A stretch of 64,000 nt of DNA from Mesorhizobium sp. NFR06 (GCF_900115245.1 NZ_FOVT01000003.1:124001-188000); one strand, 5' to 3'. Numbered from the stretch's first letter, positions 1 through 8,142 are shown. Numbers and translations are program-made. Notes: a model not told the origin generated them from the letters alone.

Positions 1-60
1 GGCCTCGGATGGTCGGCATCGACTGACCGGTACGTGGGCGGCAATTCCGCGGCCGAGGCC
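1..60. other. Inverted-repeat end downstream of thyA
   Basis: The first 60 bases follow the thyA stop on the minus strand. They contain a perfect 8-bp inverted repeat, GGCCTCGG at 1-8 and CCGAGGCC at 53-60, with a smaller nested GCGG/CCGC pair inside. There is no T-run, so this is not a textbook terminator. It may be a transcript-end hairpin. Confidence 0.3.
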
Positions 61-66
61 CGAGCT

Positions 67-861
67 CTACACCGCGATCGGCGCCTTGATGTTGGCGTCC
101 GCGAAATAGTTTTCGAGGCGGAAGTCCTCGAAACGGAAGGCGAAAAGATCCTTGATGTCGGGATTGATCCACATCGTCGGCAGCGCCTTGGGGGTGCGCC
201 GCATCTGTTCGCGCGCCTGCTCGAAATGGTTCGCGTAAAGATGCGCGTCGCCGAGCGTGTGGACGAAGTCGCCGGGTTTCAGCCCGGTCACCTGCGCCAC
301 CATCATGGTGAGCAAGGCGTAGGAAGCGATGTTGAACGGCACGCCGAGGAAAATGTCGGCGGAGCGCTGGTAGAGCTGGCAGGAAAGCCGGCCCTCCGAG
401 ACATAGAACTGGAACAGGCAGTGGCAGGGCGGCAGCGCCATCGCCTCGACTTCGGCCGGGTTCCAGGCCGAGACGATCAGCCGGCGCGAATTGGGATTTT
501 TGCGTATCTCTTTCAAAAGATTCGCAATCTGGTCGATCTCGCCGCCATGCCCGTCCGGCCATGAGCGCCACTGCTTGCCGTAGACCGGGCCGAGATCGCC
601 GTTCTCGTCGGCCCATTCGTCCCAGATGCTGACACCGCGGTCGTTGAGATATTTGATGTTGGTGTCGCCGGCCAGGAACCACAACAGTTCGTGGATGATC
701 GACTTCAGATGCAGCTTCTTGGTGGTCGTGACCGGGAAGCCGCGCGACAGGTCGAAGCGCATCTGGTAGCCGAACACCGAGCGCGTGCCGGTGCCGGTGC
801 GGTCGCCGCGATCGACACCGCTTTCCAGCACATGCTTCAAAAGGTCGAGATATTGGCGCAT
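67..861 (-). CDS. thyA: Thymidylate synthase
   Basis: The enzyme methylates dUMP to dTMP using 5,10-methylene-tetrahydrofolate, in the cytoplasm. The 264-residue length is that of the classical ThyA family. The catalytic cysteine is C146 in PPCHCLFQF, followed by the family motif [16 protein letters not shown], which binds dUMP. The internal ATG at 861 is chosen over the one at 888 because it gives the usual N-terminus MRQYLDLL and has a GAGG ribosome site about 8 nt upstream. In many bacteria folA follows thyA; that gene would lie beyond the left edge. Confidence 0.97.
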   Translation of the reverse strand: MRQYLDLLKHVLESGVDRGDRTGTGTRSVFGYQMRFDLSRGFPVTTTKKLHLKSIIHELLWFLAGDTNIKYLNDRGVSIWDEWADENGDLGPVYGKQWRSWPDGHGGEIDQIANLLKEIRKNPNSRRLIVSAWNPAEVEAMALPPCHCLFQFYVSEGRLSCQLYQRSADIFLGVPFNIASYALLTMMVAQVTGLKPGDFVHTLGDAHLYANHFEQAREQMRRTPKALPTMWINPDIKDLFAFRFEDFRLENYFADANIKAPIAV

Positions 862-998
862 CGGCTTCGCCTCGATTCGGTCACGCAATCATACCCGACT
901 GACGCCCGGTCGAACACCGTAAAGCGGATGCAGATGTGGACCGGGCGAAAGGCACACGGCGCCGGCACGGTATCGTGCCGGCCCCGGGTAGCCGAGCT

Positions 999-1310
999 TC
1001 AGAGTGAACCGAGTTTGCCGAGGTCCTTGGCAACCAGGTAATAGAACGTCACGCGGCTCTTGGTGTTGTCCGCCTGCATAGCCTTGCAGGTCTTCTCGAT
1101 CGAGGCGTTGGCCTTCGCGGCATCCGAGATGCCGAGCTTCTTGCCGATCCAGTTCTCCCGCACGCGGTCGAGTTCTTTCGAGTCGGTGCAGGACACCAGC
1201 GAGGAATCGCGGTTCCGCAGCGCAATGCCCAGATGCTTGACGATCTTATCGACCGCTTCGGCGCTGGCGCCGGCATCGTATTTCTTCACATCCGCAAGAT
1301 AATCGGCCAT
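999..1310 (-). CDS. DUF2853 family protein
   Basis: This small soluble protein of 103 residues starts MADYLADVKKYD and carries the block VDKIVKHLGIALRNRDSS, which I recognise as typical of the DUF2853 family. It appears all-helical, with no signal peptide or membrane segment. Its function is unknown. The start at 1310 is preferred over 1370 because the family begins at MADY and the upstream residues are low-complexity. It lies between thyA and the tmRNA gene, is transcribed towards thyA, and shows no obvious functional link to either. Confidence 0.85.
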   Translation of the reverse strand: MADYLADVKKYDAGASAEAVDKIVKHLGIALRNRDSSLVSCTDSKELDRVRENWIGKKLGISDAAKANASIEKTCKAMQADNTKSRVTFYYLVAKDLGKLGSL

Positions 1311-1514
1311 CAAACTTCCCCTCGTCGGCGCCACGGATCCGATCGATGAGGGTTGTGGCGCGGCGCGCAACCTGTGCGCTAGGTCAGAGACTCCTCATCG
1401 CAGGCGCGAGCTTTGATTGACTAAGGGCGCAAGTCAACCCTTGGCTGTACGGATTGGCATAACCGGATAAGCGCCGGTTTGGCCTTTCTTTTTCCGTTAT
1501 CGCTCCCTATATTC

Positions 1515-1845
1515 GCTTCGTCGGCTTGACCGACTATGGCGATAAACAGGCGATGTAATAAGCCGTTCGGACCCGGGGGCGGTACCCGGCGCCTCCACCA
1601 AAAACCGCTCTTGCTGACGGAGCGGCTTTTGCTGGGGGCGAAATAGGATCGACGAAGGTGTAAAGATCGTACTTTTGCCCGGCATTGTACCACCGTCATC
1701 GGGCTAAACTTATAGTTGCCAACGACAACTATGCGGAAGCTCGTCTCGCTGCTTAATGCGGCGCGAACGCTTCAAATCAAGTCCTAGAGGTTCGCACTTC
1801 TAGGCGGGGTTCGGAGGTACCTGGCAACAGAAACCTCCACCTTCC
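1515..1845 (+). ncRNA. ssrA: tmRNA, circularly permuted two-piece form
   Basis: tmRNA rescues stalled ribosomes and adds a degradation tag. The pieces are permuted, as known for Alphaproteobacteria. The acceptor piece comes first and ends CGCCTCC plus ACCA at 1590-1600. A spacer with a CCGCTC/GAGCGG hairpin follows at 1601-1633, and then the coding piece begins GGGGGCG at 1634. GGGGGCG pairs with CGCCTCC to rebuild the acceptor stem. The resume codon GCC is at 1718, and the tag reads ANDNYAEARLAA (1718-1753) before TAA at 1754. The outer ends (about 1515 and 1845) are estimates. A possible -10 TATATT lies at 1508-1513. Confidence 0.95.
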
Positions 1846-1885
1846 CCCATTGCTTCTTCCCAGACCAACAGAACGGCCAAGGCTC

Positions 1886-2446
1886 GTGCGGCGCTTTGAG
1901 TGCGCGGCGGCCGCCCTGCCGTTCCGGCGGCCCCGGCTCCGGCAAGACCACGCTGATCGAAGCGCTGCGGCCGAAGGCTTTGCGACCGCGCCCGAAGCCG
2001 GACGCGGCATCATACGCGACCAGATGGCGATCGGCGGCCCTGCCCTTCCCTGGCAGGACCGCGCGCTCTTTGCCGAACTGATGCTGTCGTGGGAACTGCG
2101 CTCCTGGCACGCCGCGCGCGAATTAACCGGCCAAGTCTTCTTCGACCGCGGCGTGCCCGACACGATCGGCTACCTCAGGCTCTGCGGCCTGCCAGTGCCG
2201 GATCACGTCAAGACCGCGGCGGCGACATTCCGCTACGCGCGTCGGGTCTTCGTCGCGCCGCCATGGCCGGAGATTTTCACCCAGGACGATGAGCGCAAGC
2301 AGACGCTCGACGAGGCCGAGCGCACGGTCCGCTCGGTGACCGGCGTCTATGCCGAGCTCGGCTATGAGCTGATACCCTTGCCGCTAGCGCCGGTCGATGA
2401 GCGGCTGCGCTTCGTCATCAATCAAGCAGGCTTGCGACAAACATGA
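1886..2446 (+). pseudogene. P-loop (AAA/kinase-like) ATPase, frameshifted
   Basis: One reading frame gives a convincing family C-terminus, with APEAGRGIIRDQ, GGPALPW, VFFDRGVPDTIGYL and VAPPWPEIF. This resembles a widespread family of small predicted ATPases or nucleoside-kinase-like proteins. The Walker A motif GGPGSGKTTLIEAL, however, is encoded at about 1926-1967 in a different frame. The N-terminus V-R-R-F (GTG at 1886) returns to the first frame. Two compensating indels, one upstream of the P-loop and one near 1968-1973 where about one base is missing, would restore the ancestral protein. The existing open frame (TTG at 1850) skips the P-loop, so the product should not bind ATP. Sequencing error is the alternative. 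Confidence 0.7.
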
Positions 2447-2472
2447 AAAAGGCCGGGCGAGCCGGCCTTTTT
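2446..2472. terminator. Bidirectional rho-independent terminator
   Basis: The stem AAAAAGGCCGG / CCGGCCTTTTT (11 bp, 5-nt loop) lies between two convergent genes: the P-loop pseudogene on + and the MFS gene on -. It carries a T-run on both strands, so it should stop transcription from either side. Confidence 0.9.
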
Positions 2473-2490
2473 CCGTTGTTTTGTGGGGTC

Positions 2491-3696
2491 TTATTCCGCC
2501 GGCGCCTCGGCCGCTTCGCGCGCACGGCCGAGCGTGAGCTTGGCCAGCGTGAACGAAATCACCGCGCAGAGCGTGATGCCGGCCACCATCGGCAACGGCG
2601 TGCCGTCGAAGAAGATGCCGGCAACGCCCATTGCCAGCGCGCCGATGGCAAAGTGCAGCGTGCCCATCAGCGCCGAGGCCGTGCCGGCGATCTCGCCATG
2701 CTCTTCCATCGCCAGCACCGAGGTGGTCGGGATGACCAGGCCAAGGAAGCCGTAGCCGACAAAGAGCAGAGCTGCCATCACATCGAGCCGGTCGACGCCG
2801 GAAGCCATGATCGCGAACAGCGCCACCATCACCGTGGCATAGCCTGTGACCGCCACCCAGACGACGCGCTTCAAACCAAAACGATCCGCCAGCAGCCCGG
2901 TGAGTTGCGACATGCCGATGAACGCCACGGCGTTGATCGAGAAGAACACGCTATAGACGGACGGCGACAGCCCGTAATGGTCGATCAGGATGAACGACGA
3001 GCTCGACAGATAGACGAAGAAGCTCGCAATGCCGAAGCCGGCGATCGCCGTCAGGCCGAGGAAGTTGCGGTCGCCCATCAGGTAGCGGTAGCCAGCCAAT
3101 GCCGTGCCGAAGGACGAGTTGGCGCGCTCTTCCGCCGAGCGTGTCTCCTTGAGCGAGGTGGCAAGCAAAATGGTGGCAAGTGCCGCGGCGCCCGTCACCG
3201 TCCAGAACACCGCGCGCCAGCCGAAACTCTCGATGATCTGGCTGCCCGTCAGCGGCGCCAGAATAGGCGACACCGAGAACACCAGCATCAGAAGCGACAT
3301 CAGCTTGGCTGCCTCGTTGCCGGTGTGCAGGTCGCGCACGATCGCCCGCGGCACCGCCATGCCGGCGCTGGCGCCGAGGCCCTGCAGGAAACGGAAGGCG
3401 ATCAGCCACTCAATGCTCGGCGCCATTGCCGATCCGACGCCGCCGACCATGAACAGCGCCAAGCCAGCGTAGAGCGGCACCTTGCGGCCGACCATGTCGG
3501 AGATCGGCCCCACGACGATCTGCCCAAAACCCATCGACAGGAAAAAGATCAAAAGGCTCATCTGCACGGCGGCGGTGCCGGCATGCAGATCCTGGCCGAT
3601 CGAGGGCAGCGCGGGAAGGTACATATCGATGGCGAACGGGCCGATTGCGGACAACAAGCCGAGCACGACCGCGATGCGGAGGAATTTGGGACTCAT
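2491..3696 (-). CDS. Bcr/CflA-type multidrug efflux MFS transporter
   Basis: This 401-residue inner-membrane protein has about 12 hydrophobic segments. The first is followed by IGPFAIDMYLPALP, the signature of the drug-resistance Bcr/CflA subgroup of the major facilitator family. The loop motif GQIVVGPISDMVGRK matches MFS motif A (G-x-x-x-D-x-x-G-R-x) between segments 2 and 3. It probably exports toxic small molecules using the proton gradient. The start at 3696 (MSPKFLRIAV) is chosen because residues upstream of it are polar and unlike the family. A TetR regulator is divergent, with an operator-like palindrome in the shared spacer. Confidence 0.92.
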   Translation of the reverse strand: MSPKFLRIAVVLGLLSAIGPFAIDMYLPALPSIGQDLHAGTAAVQMSLLIFFLSMGFGQIVVGPISDMVGRKVPLYAGLALFMVGGVGSAMAPSIEWLIAFRFLQGLGASAGMAVPRAIVRDLHTGNEAAKLMSLLMLVFSVSPILAPLTGSQIIESFGWRAVFWTVTGAAALATILLATSLKETRSAEERANSSFGTALAGYRYLMGDRNFLGLTAIAGFGIASFFVYLSSSSFILIDHYGLSPSVYSVFFSINAVAFIGMSQLTGLLADRFGLKRVVWVAVTGYATVMVALFAIMASGVDRLDVMAALLFVGYGFLGLVIPTTSVLAMEEHGEIAGTASALMGTLHFAIGALAMGVAGIFFDGTPLPMVAGITLCAVISFTLAKLTLGRAREAAEAPAE

Positions 3697-3809
3697 GAGA
3701 AGGCTCTTTTCGGATCTGGTTGCCGCCGCGAAATACCGGCGTCTAAACCCAGGACGTTCCATCCTGCGGGAATCCTACAGCCCGGATTCCCTTTGTTGTG
3801 TCCACAAAT

Positions 3810-3848
3810 TTAGACAGGCTTGTCCAATTCGTCAATCACCGCTATATA
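3810..3848 (+). promoter_or_regulatory. Divergent promoter and TetR operator candidate
   Basis: An 18-bp imperfect palindrome, TTAGACAGGCTTGTCCAA (3810-3827), has mismatches only at purine/purine or pyrimidine/pyrimidine positions. It overlaps a -35-like TTGTCC (3820-3825) that sits 17 bp before a -10-like TATATA (3843-3848). A second near-palindrome, TTGTGTCCACAA, is at 3796-3807. The arrangement suits repression by the adjacent TetR protein of both itself and the MFS pump. Confidence 0.6.
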
Positions 3849-3855
3849 GATTTTT

Positions 3856-4539
3856 ATGAAGCCTGGCGTTTCTCCTGACACTTTCCCGCCACGCAGCCAT
3901 GAGGCCAAGCGCGTGTCGGTGGTCGACGCTGCCGCCTCGGTTTTCTGCCGGGAAGGCTATGCCGGCGCCAATATCGACCTGATCGCTGCCGAGGCCGGTG
4001 TTTCGCGGCAAACCGTCTACAATCATCATGGCGACAAGGAAAACCTCTTTGTCGCCGTCGTGCGCGACCTGACCAAGCGCTGCAATGCAGGCATCTTCGC
4101 CACCATCGCCACCTTCCCCGATCAGCCCGCCGATCTCGAAGCCGATCTGATCGGCTTTGCGGTGCGCATGAACCGCAACTGCATCTGCAACCGCGACGGC
4201 CGTTTCCTGCGCAAGCTGATCCAGGCCGAAGGCGAGCGGTATCCGGAACTGTTTGCCGAATGGCGCGAACAGGGCCCGGGCCGCACCTGGTCGGCGCTTG
4301 CCGCCCGGTTCGCCCGGCTTGCCTTTGCCGGCCATCTTGCGATCGGCGACCCGGACGTCGCGGCGCGCCAGTTTCTGGCCCTCGTCAATGCCGAGCTTCA
4401 GATCACTTTCATGCTGGGCGGCATGCCGACCGAGGAGGAGGTGCTGCGCTCCGCCAGCAATGGGGTGCGGACCTTCCTCGCCGCCTTCGGCCGGCGGAAA
4501 ACGTCGCCGGCCAGGCAGGCGGTGCTCGCCCACGCCTGA
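3856..4539 (+). CDS. TetR/AcrR family transcriptional regulator
   Basis: The protein has 227 residues. The N-terminal helix-turn-helix lies at about residues 20-65 (VVDAAASVFCREGYAG, then IAAEAGVSRQTVYNHHGDKENLF, a canonical TetR DNA-binding domain). The C-terminal part is an alpha-helical ligand-binding domain that cannot be assigned to a ligand. It is divergent from the Bcr/CflA pump and probably represses it until an effector binds. The ATG lies about 8 bp after the -10-like hexamer with no ribosome site between, so the message may be leaderless. A GTG at 3916 with GAGG upstream is a less likely alternative. Confidence 0.92.
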   Translation: MKPGVSPDTFPPRSHEAKRVSVVDAAASVFCREGYAGANIDLIAAEAGVSRQTVYNHHGDKENLFVAVVRDLTKRCNAGIFATIATFPDQPADLEADLIGFAVRMNRNCICNRDGRFLRKLIQAEGERYPELFAEWREQGPGRTWSALAARFARLAFAGHLAIGDPDVAARQFLALVNAELQITFMLGGMPTEEEVLRSASNGVRTFLAAFGRRKTSPARQAVLAHA

Positions 4540-4655
4540 GCGATCAAATCGCCGGCACCCCTCTTGGCCTCACGGCTTTGCGCCTATATGCGGTTTACGC
4601 CGCGCCCAAGCTTGATTACAGCTATGCGGACGATTCAACGGAATCCGACCATCAC

Positions 4656-5186
4656 ATGGCCGACGACCACATCCGCTACGACATTCTGGCCCAGGAGGCC
4701 TTGCGCGGGGTTATGCGCAAGGTCCTGGCCGAGGTCGCGCGCACCGGCCTTCCAGGCAATCATCATTTCTTCATCACCTTCCTGACCGGCGCGCCGGGCG
4801 TGCGCATTTCGTCCAGGCTGCGCGAGCGCTATCCGGAGCAGATGACCATCGTCATTCAGTTCCAGTACTGGGACTTGAAGGTGACGGACGCCGGCTTCGA
4901 GGTCGGACTTTCCTTCTCCGACGTTCCGGAAAAGCTCGAAATTCCCTTCTCCGCCGTGCGCGGCTTCTACGATCCGTCGGTCAATTTCGAACTCGAATTC
5001 GACGTCAAGACGGAGGGAGTTGAAGACGAGGCCGTTGCTCCGGCGGCCGAGCCGATCGCCGTCGTCCCGGAGAAGAAGGCCGAAACGAAGAAGAAGGCCG
5101 CCGAGGCCGAGAAGAAGCCGGCAGTCGCCGAGACCGGCGGCAAGGGCGCCGACGTCGTTTCGCTCGACGCCTTCCGCAAGAAGTAG
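4656..5186 (+). CDS. sspB: SspB family ClpXP adaptor
   Basis: SspB binds ssrA-tagged proteins and tethers them to the ClpXP protease. This 176-residue protein has the folded tag-binding domain at about residues 1-120 (FFITFLTGAPGVRISSRLRE, VIQFQYWDLKV, FEVGLSFSDVPEKLEIPFSA). A long charged Lys/Glu/Ala linker follows, ending VVSLDAFRKK, which by analogy would be the ClpX-docking tail. The ATG at 4656 (MADDHIRYD) is chosen because the longer frame upstream overlaps tetR. It heads a tight group with two small genes. Its partner tmRNA gene is 3 kb to the left. Confidence 0.93.
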   Translation: MADDHIRYDILAQEALRGVMRKVLAEVARTGLPGNHHFFITFLTGAPGVRISSRLRERYPEQMTIVIQFQYWDLKVTDAGFEVGLSFSDVPEKLEIPFSAVRGFYDPSVNFELEFDVKTEGVEDEAVAPAAEPIAVVPEKKAETKKKAAEAEKKPAVAETGGKGADVVSLDAFRKK

Positions 5187-5195
5187 TCCGGCGCC

Positions 5196-5393
5196 ATGGG
5201 CGAGGTCGTCAATCTCCGCCAGGCCCGCAAGCACAAAGCGCGCATCGAAAAGGAACGCCAGGCCGGCGAGAACCGGGCCCTGCACGGCCGCTCGAAAGCC
5301 GAGCGCGAGCGCGACCGGCTGACATCCGAAAGGGCCGATCGATTCGTGGCCAATCATCGCCGTGAAAAGACCGACGATCCTGGCGAACGCTGA
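5196..5393 (+). CDS. DUF4169 family protein
   Basis: This 65-residue, highly charged protein starts MGEVVNLRQARKHKARIEKE and is rich in Arg, Lys and Glu. It is probably a single long helix. It matches what I know of DUF4169, a small Rhizobiales family of unknown function. It begins 9 bp after the sspB stop and ends 8 bp before the next gene, so the three are almost certainly co-transcribed. There is no signal peptide or membrane segment. Confidence 0.85.
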   Translation: MGEVVNLRQARKHKARIEKERQAGENRALHGRSKAERERDRLTSERADRFVANHRREKTDDPGER

Positions 5394-5401
5394 GTCCTGC
5401 A

Positions 5402-5629
5402 ATGGCCGCGGTCGAAAAACGTTCGGTAACGATCCGCGGTCACCGCACCAGCTTTTCGCTGGAACAACCATTCTATGACGACCTCATCGCCATCGCCGCG
5501 GAGCGCTCGCTGTCGCTTGCGGCTCTGGTCGCCGAGATCGACGAGACGCGGACCCGCGATGCGAACCTGTCGTCGGCGCTGAGGCTCTACGTGCTGGCCT
5601 GGGCAAAACGTCGTGGCGCGACGCCCTGA
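5402..5629 (+). CDS. Ribbon-helix-helix domain protein
   Basis: The protein has 75 residues. KRSVTIRGHRTSFSLEQPFYDDLIAIA provides the beta strand and helix A of a ribbon-helix-helix fold, and SLAALVAEIDETR provides helix B, as in the RHH_4 group seen in Rhizobiales. Such proteins usually bind DNA as dimers. It is the last gene of the sspB group, with its start 8 bp after the DUF4169 stop, and ends 8 bp from the convergent chloride transporter gene. Its target is unknown; autoregulation of the operon would be a reasonable guess. Confidence 0.85.
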   Translation: MAAVEKRSVTIRGHRTSFSLEQPFYDDLIAIAAERSLSLAALVAEIDETRTRDANLSSALRLYVLAWAKRRGATP

Positions 5630-5637
5630 AGAGGATC

Positions 5638-7440
5638 CTAAGCCGGATCGCCGGCGCTGTGTTGTGCCTTGCGTCGCACACCGAAGCTGAGCAGCGCCGA
5701 ACGGTCGCGCTCCTCCGCCAGCTTCTTCGACCGCACGCGCATCAAGTCCTTCCACCCGACATAGCCGACCAGCCGCGCGTCCTCGCGTGACACGACCGGC
5801 AGGTGCGAGACATTGGCGAGCAGGAGCTTGTCCGAAAGCCCCTCCAGATATTCGTCCGGATAGGCGAGCGTAATCTTGCTGCCGGCAAGCAATTCGCCGA
5901 GCGTGGCCTTGCGGTGCATGCCGGCCCGCCGCCAGCGCAGGATCGCCGGCGGATCGATGACGCCGAGCACATGCCCCGCTTCGTCGGTCACCGGGAAGCT
6001 CGGATGCCGCGTGTCCGGCGCGGTCAGGAAGGCTGCCGCGCCGTGCAGCGTCATCGTCGCCGGGACGCTCTCGACATTAGTGGTCATCACTTCCTTGACC
6101 CTGGTCAGCGCGAAAGGATCGACACGGTATTCGCGGACGAGATGATGTCCTCGCCTGGCCACTTTTTCCGTCAGGATCGAGCGCTTCATCAACAGCACGG
6201 TGACCGCATGGGCTGTGGCGCAGGCCGCGATCAGCGGCACCAGAACATGCGTGTTGCCGGTGAGTTCGACCGCGAAGAAGGTCGCGGTGAGCGGCGCGCG
6301 CATGGTGCCGCCCATGGTCGCGGCCATCGCCAGCAGCGGCCAGAAGCCGGGGCTCGCCTCGGGCAGGATGCCCGAAAGCACCGCGCCCATCGCGCCGCCC
6401 ATGATGAGCAGCGGCGCCAGCACGCCGCCCGAGGTGCCGGAGCCCAGCGCGACCGACCAGATGATGGCCTTCACCACGAGCAGCGTGAGCGCCGCCGCCG
6501 CGATCATGCGGCCGTCGAGCATGTTGGCGATGTTGTCGTAGCCGACGCCAAGCGCGTGAGGCTCGATCAGCCCGCCGATGCCGACCACCAGGCCGCCGAT
6601 CATCGGCCACCACATCCAGTGTATCGGCAGCTTTAGGAAGGCGTCCTCGCAGGCATAGACCAATTGCGTCAGCAGACCCGAAAGAAGCCCGGAGGCAATG
6701 CCGACCAGCACCCAGCCGCCCAGCCCGGCAGGCGATGCCTCCATGGTCCCTGAGAACGGAAAGATCGGACCCGGCAGGTGCAGCAGGCTGCGTTCGACTT
6801 CCGCGACGATCGCGGCGACGGCGACGGGGATGAAGCTGCGCGGCGTCCATTCGAACAGCAGCAGCTCGACGGCGAGCATGATCGCGGCAATCGGTGTGCC
6901 GAACACGGTCGTCATGCCGGCAGCGGCACCTGCCACCAGCAGCGTCTTGCGCTCATTATCGCTGACCGGCAGCATCTGCGCGATGAGCGAGCCGATGGCG
7001 CCGCCGGTCATGATGATCGGGCCTTCGGCGCCGAACGGCCCGCCTGAGCCGATCGAGATCGCCGACGACAGCGGCTTCAGCACCGCGACCTTGGCGTCGA
7101 GCCGCGAGCGTCCGAGCAGGATCGCCTCGATGGCCTCGGGAATGCCGTGACCGCGGATCTTCTCGCTGCCAAAGCGCGCCATAAGGCCGATGATCAGCGC
7201 GCCGATCACCGGCACGATCACCGCCGCGTACCCGAGTGGCGTGTCTTCAAGCCTCAGCTCTGCGAGCGTGAACTGGCCGAAATAGGCAATGTTGGTGGCA
7301 AGCCGGATGAGCTTCAAAAGCACGATACCGGCGAACAGCCCGGCGGTCGCGACCACGACCGCAATGGCCGCGATCAACAGAACACGCGGATCGGTGGTGA
7401 AGTCGCGAAGGTGGCCGTTTCCGGCTTTGGCGGATTTCAT
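5638..7440 (-). CDS. CLC-family chloride channel/antiporter with CBS domains
   Basis: The protein has 600 residues: a CLC membrane domain at about residues 20-435, then a pair of CBS domains at about 455-575 (VKEVMTTNVESVPATMTLHG and a second copy). The selectivity region reads GSGGPFGAEGP (131-141), with the gating glutamate at E139, which suggests a chloride/proton antiporter rather than a simple channel. The CBS pair probably senses nucleotides. A MarR-family regulator is divergent and a perfect inverted repeat lies in the spacer. Confidence 0.93.
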   Translation of the reverse strand: MKSAKAGNGHLRDFTTDPRVLLIAAIAVVVATAGLFAGIVLLKLIRLATNIAYFGQFTLAELRLEDTPLGYAAVIVPVIGALIIGLMARFGSEKIRGHGIPEAIEAILLGRSRLDAKVAVLKPLSSAISIGSGGPFGAEGPIIMTGGAIGSLIAQMLPVSDNERKTLLVAGAAAGMTTVFGTPIAAIMLAVELLLFEWTPRSFIPVAVAAIVAEVERSLLHLPGPIFPFSGTMEASPAGLGGWVLVGIASGLLSGLLTQLVYACEDAFLKLPIHWMWWPMIGGLVVGIGGLIEPHALGVGYDNIANMLDGRMIAAAALTLLVVKAIIWSVALGSGTSGGVLAPLLIMGGAMGAVLSGILPEASPGFWPLLAMAATMGGTMRAPLTATFFAVELTGNTHVLVPLIAACATAHAVTVLLMKRSILTEKVARRGHHLVREYRVDPFALTRVKEVMTTNVESVPATMTLHGAAAFLTAPDTRHPSFPVTDEAGHVLGVIDPPAILRWRRAGMHRKATLGELLAGSKITLAYPDEYLEGLSDKLLLANVSHLPVVSREDARLVGYVGWKDLMRVRSKKLAEERDRSALLSFGVRRKAQHSAGDPA

Positions 7441-7492
7441 CGGAACTCAGCTTTCTGGCGGCTCGATCGCCGACCGGTCGTCGGGCGGCTAC

Positions 7493-7509
7493 ATATCGTA
7501 ACACGATAT
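7493..7509. promoter_or_regulatory. Inverted repeat, candidate MarR operator
   Basis: ATATCGT-aac-ACGATAT is a perfect 7-bp inverted repeat with a 3-bp spacer. It is AT-rich against a GC-rich background and lies 53 bp upstream of the chloride transporter start, within the 227-bp spacer shared with the divergent marR-type gene. Its size and symmetry fit a MarR dimer site. Which gene it controls is inferred from position only. Confidence 0.55.
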
Positions 7510-7569
7510 AATCCTTCAAGGCCGTTTCGACCGCTGCCCCGCGTCATTTTGGACAAGGATTGCGCCAGG

Positions 7570-7617
7570 GCATGATCCCGAAAAGTGGAAGCCGGTTTTC
7601 GGCGAGATCATGCTCCA
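7570..7617. repeat. Short palindromic dispersed element
   Basis: The sequence GCATGATCCCGAAAA, a short loop, then CGGTTTTCGG and GATCATGC forms a near-perfect hairpin (GCATGATC/GATCATGC outside, CCGAAAA/TTTTCGG inside). Its core, AAAAGTGGAAGCCGGTTTTC, resembles the core of the longer repeats elsewhere in this window. I recall near-identical sequences scattered between genes in Rhizobiales. Confidence 0.75.
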
Positions 7618-7667
7618 ACAAGAATCTGGGCGTTGAGCTTTCGCGCGAAAGCGCGATAAGTCGGGAC

Positions 7668-8099
7668 ATGACGACGCCGAAAAAGCCACGCCCCGAAATC
7701 AGCCTGGCCGACTACCGGAGGCTGTCGGAGTTCCGCTATCTCATCCGTCGCTTCCTCGAGTTCAGCCAGATCCAGGCGAACGGCGCAGGCCTCACCCCAC
7801 GCCAGCATCAGGCGCTGCTGGCGATCAAAGGCTATCCCGGCGGCGGACCGGTGACGGTCGGCGACCTGGCGGAGCGGCTGCGCATCCGCCATCACAGCGC
7901 GGTCGAACTGGTGAATCGCCTTGTCGAGGCGGGGCTGGTTGTCAGAAACCAGGACAGGGCCGACAACCGACGTGTGCTGCTGCAGCTGACGCGTCTCGCC
8001 GACGACCGGCTGGCGGATTTGTCGGCCGCGCATCTCGACGAGCTCTCGCGGATCGAGCCGATGCTGCGACGCCTGCTGTCGCGCCTCGACTCGTCTTGA
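7668..8099 (+). CDS. MarR family transcriptional regulator
   Basis: The protein has 143 residues with a winged helix-turn-helix at about residues 38-110 (LTPRQHQALLAIKGYP, VGDLAERLRIRHHSAVELVNRL) and the wing NQDRADNRRVLLQLT, which carries the D-x-R motif of MarR proteins. The start at 7668 is used because upstream codons of the longer frame fall inside a palindromic repeat. It is divergent from the CLC transporter, whose promoter it may control through the inverted repeat at 7493. The ligand is unknown. Confidence 0.92.
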   Translation: MTTPKKPRPEISLADYRRLSEFRYLIRRFLEFSQIQANGAGLTPRQHQALLAIKGYPGGGPVTVGDLAERLRIRHHSAVELVNRLVEAGLVVRNQDRADNRRVLLQLTRLADDRLADLSAAHLDELSRIEPMLRRLLSRLDSS

Positions 8100-8142
8100 G
8101 CATGGGACAACTCCTTCAGCCCGATACCCGCACGCGCCACGA

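Noticed and set aside
1515-2446. tmRNA gene as an integration site of a genomic island
   Set aside because: No integrase, no direct repeat of the tmRNA 3' end and no phage-like genes are seen within the following 20 kb. The decayed P-loop gene alone is not enough.
2443-3813. Long plus-strand open frame opposite the Bcr/CflA transporter
   Set aside because: It is His/Arg/Gln/Asp-rich with no recognisable domain and mirrors a clear membrane-protein gene. It is an antisense shadow produced by high GC content.
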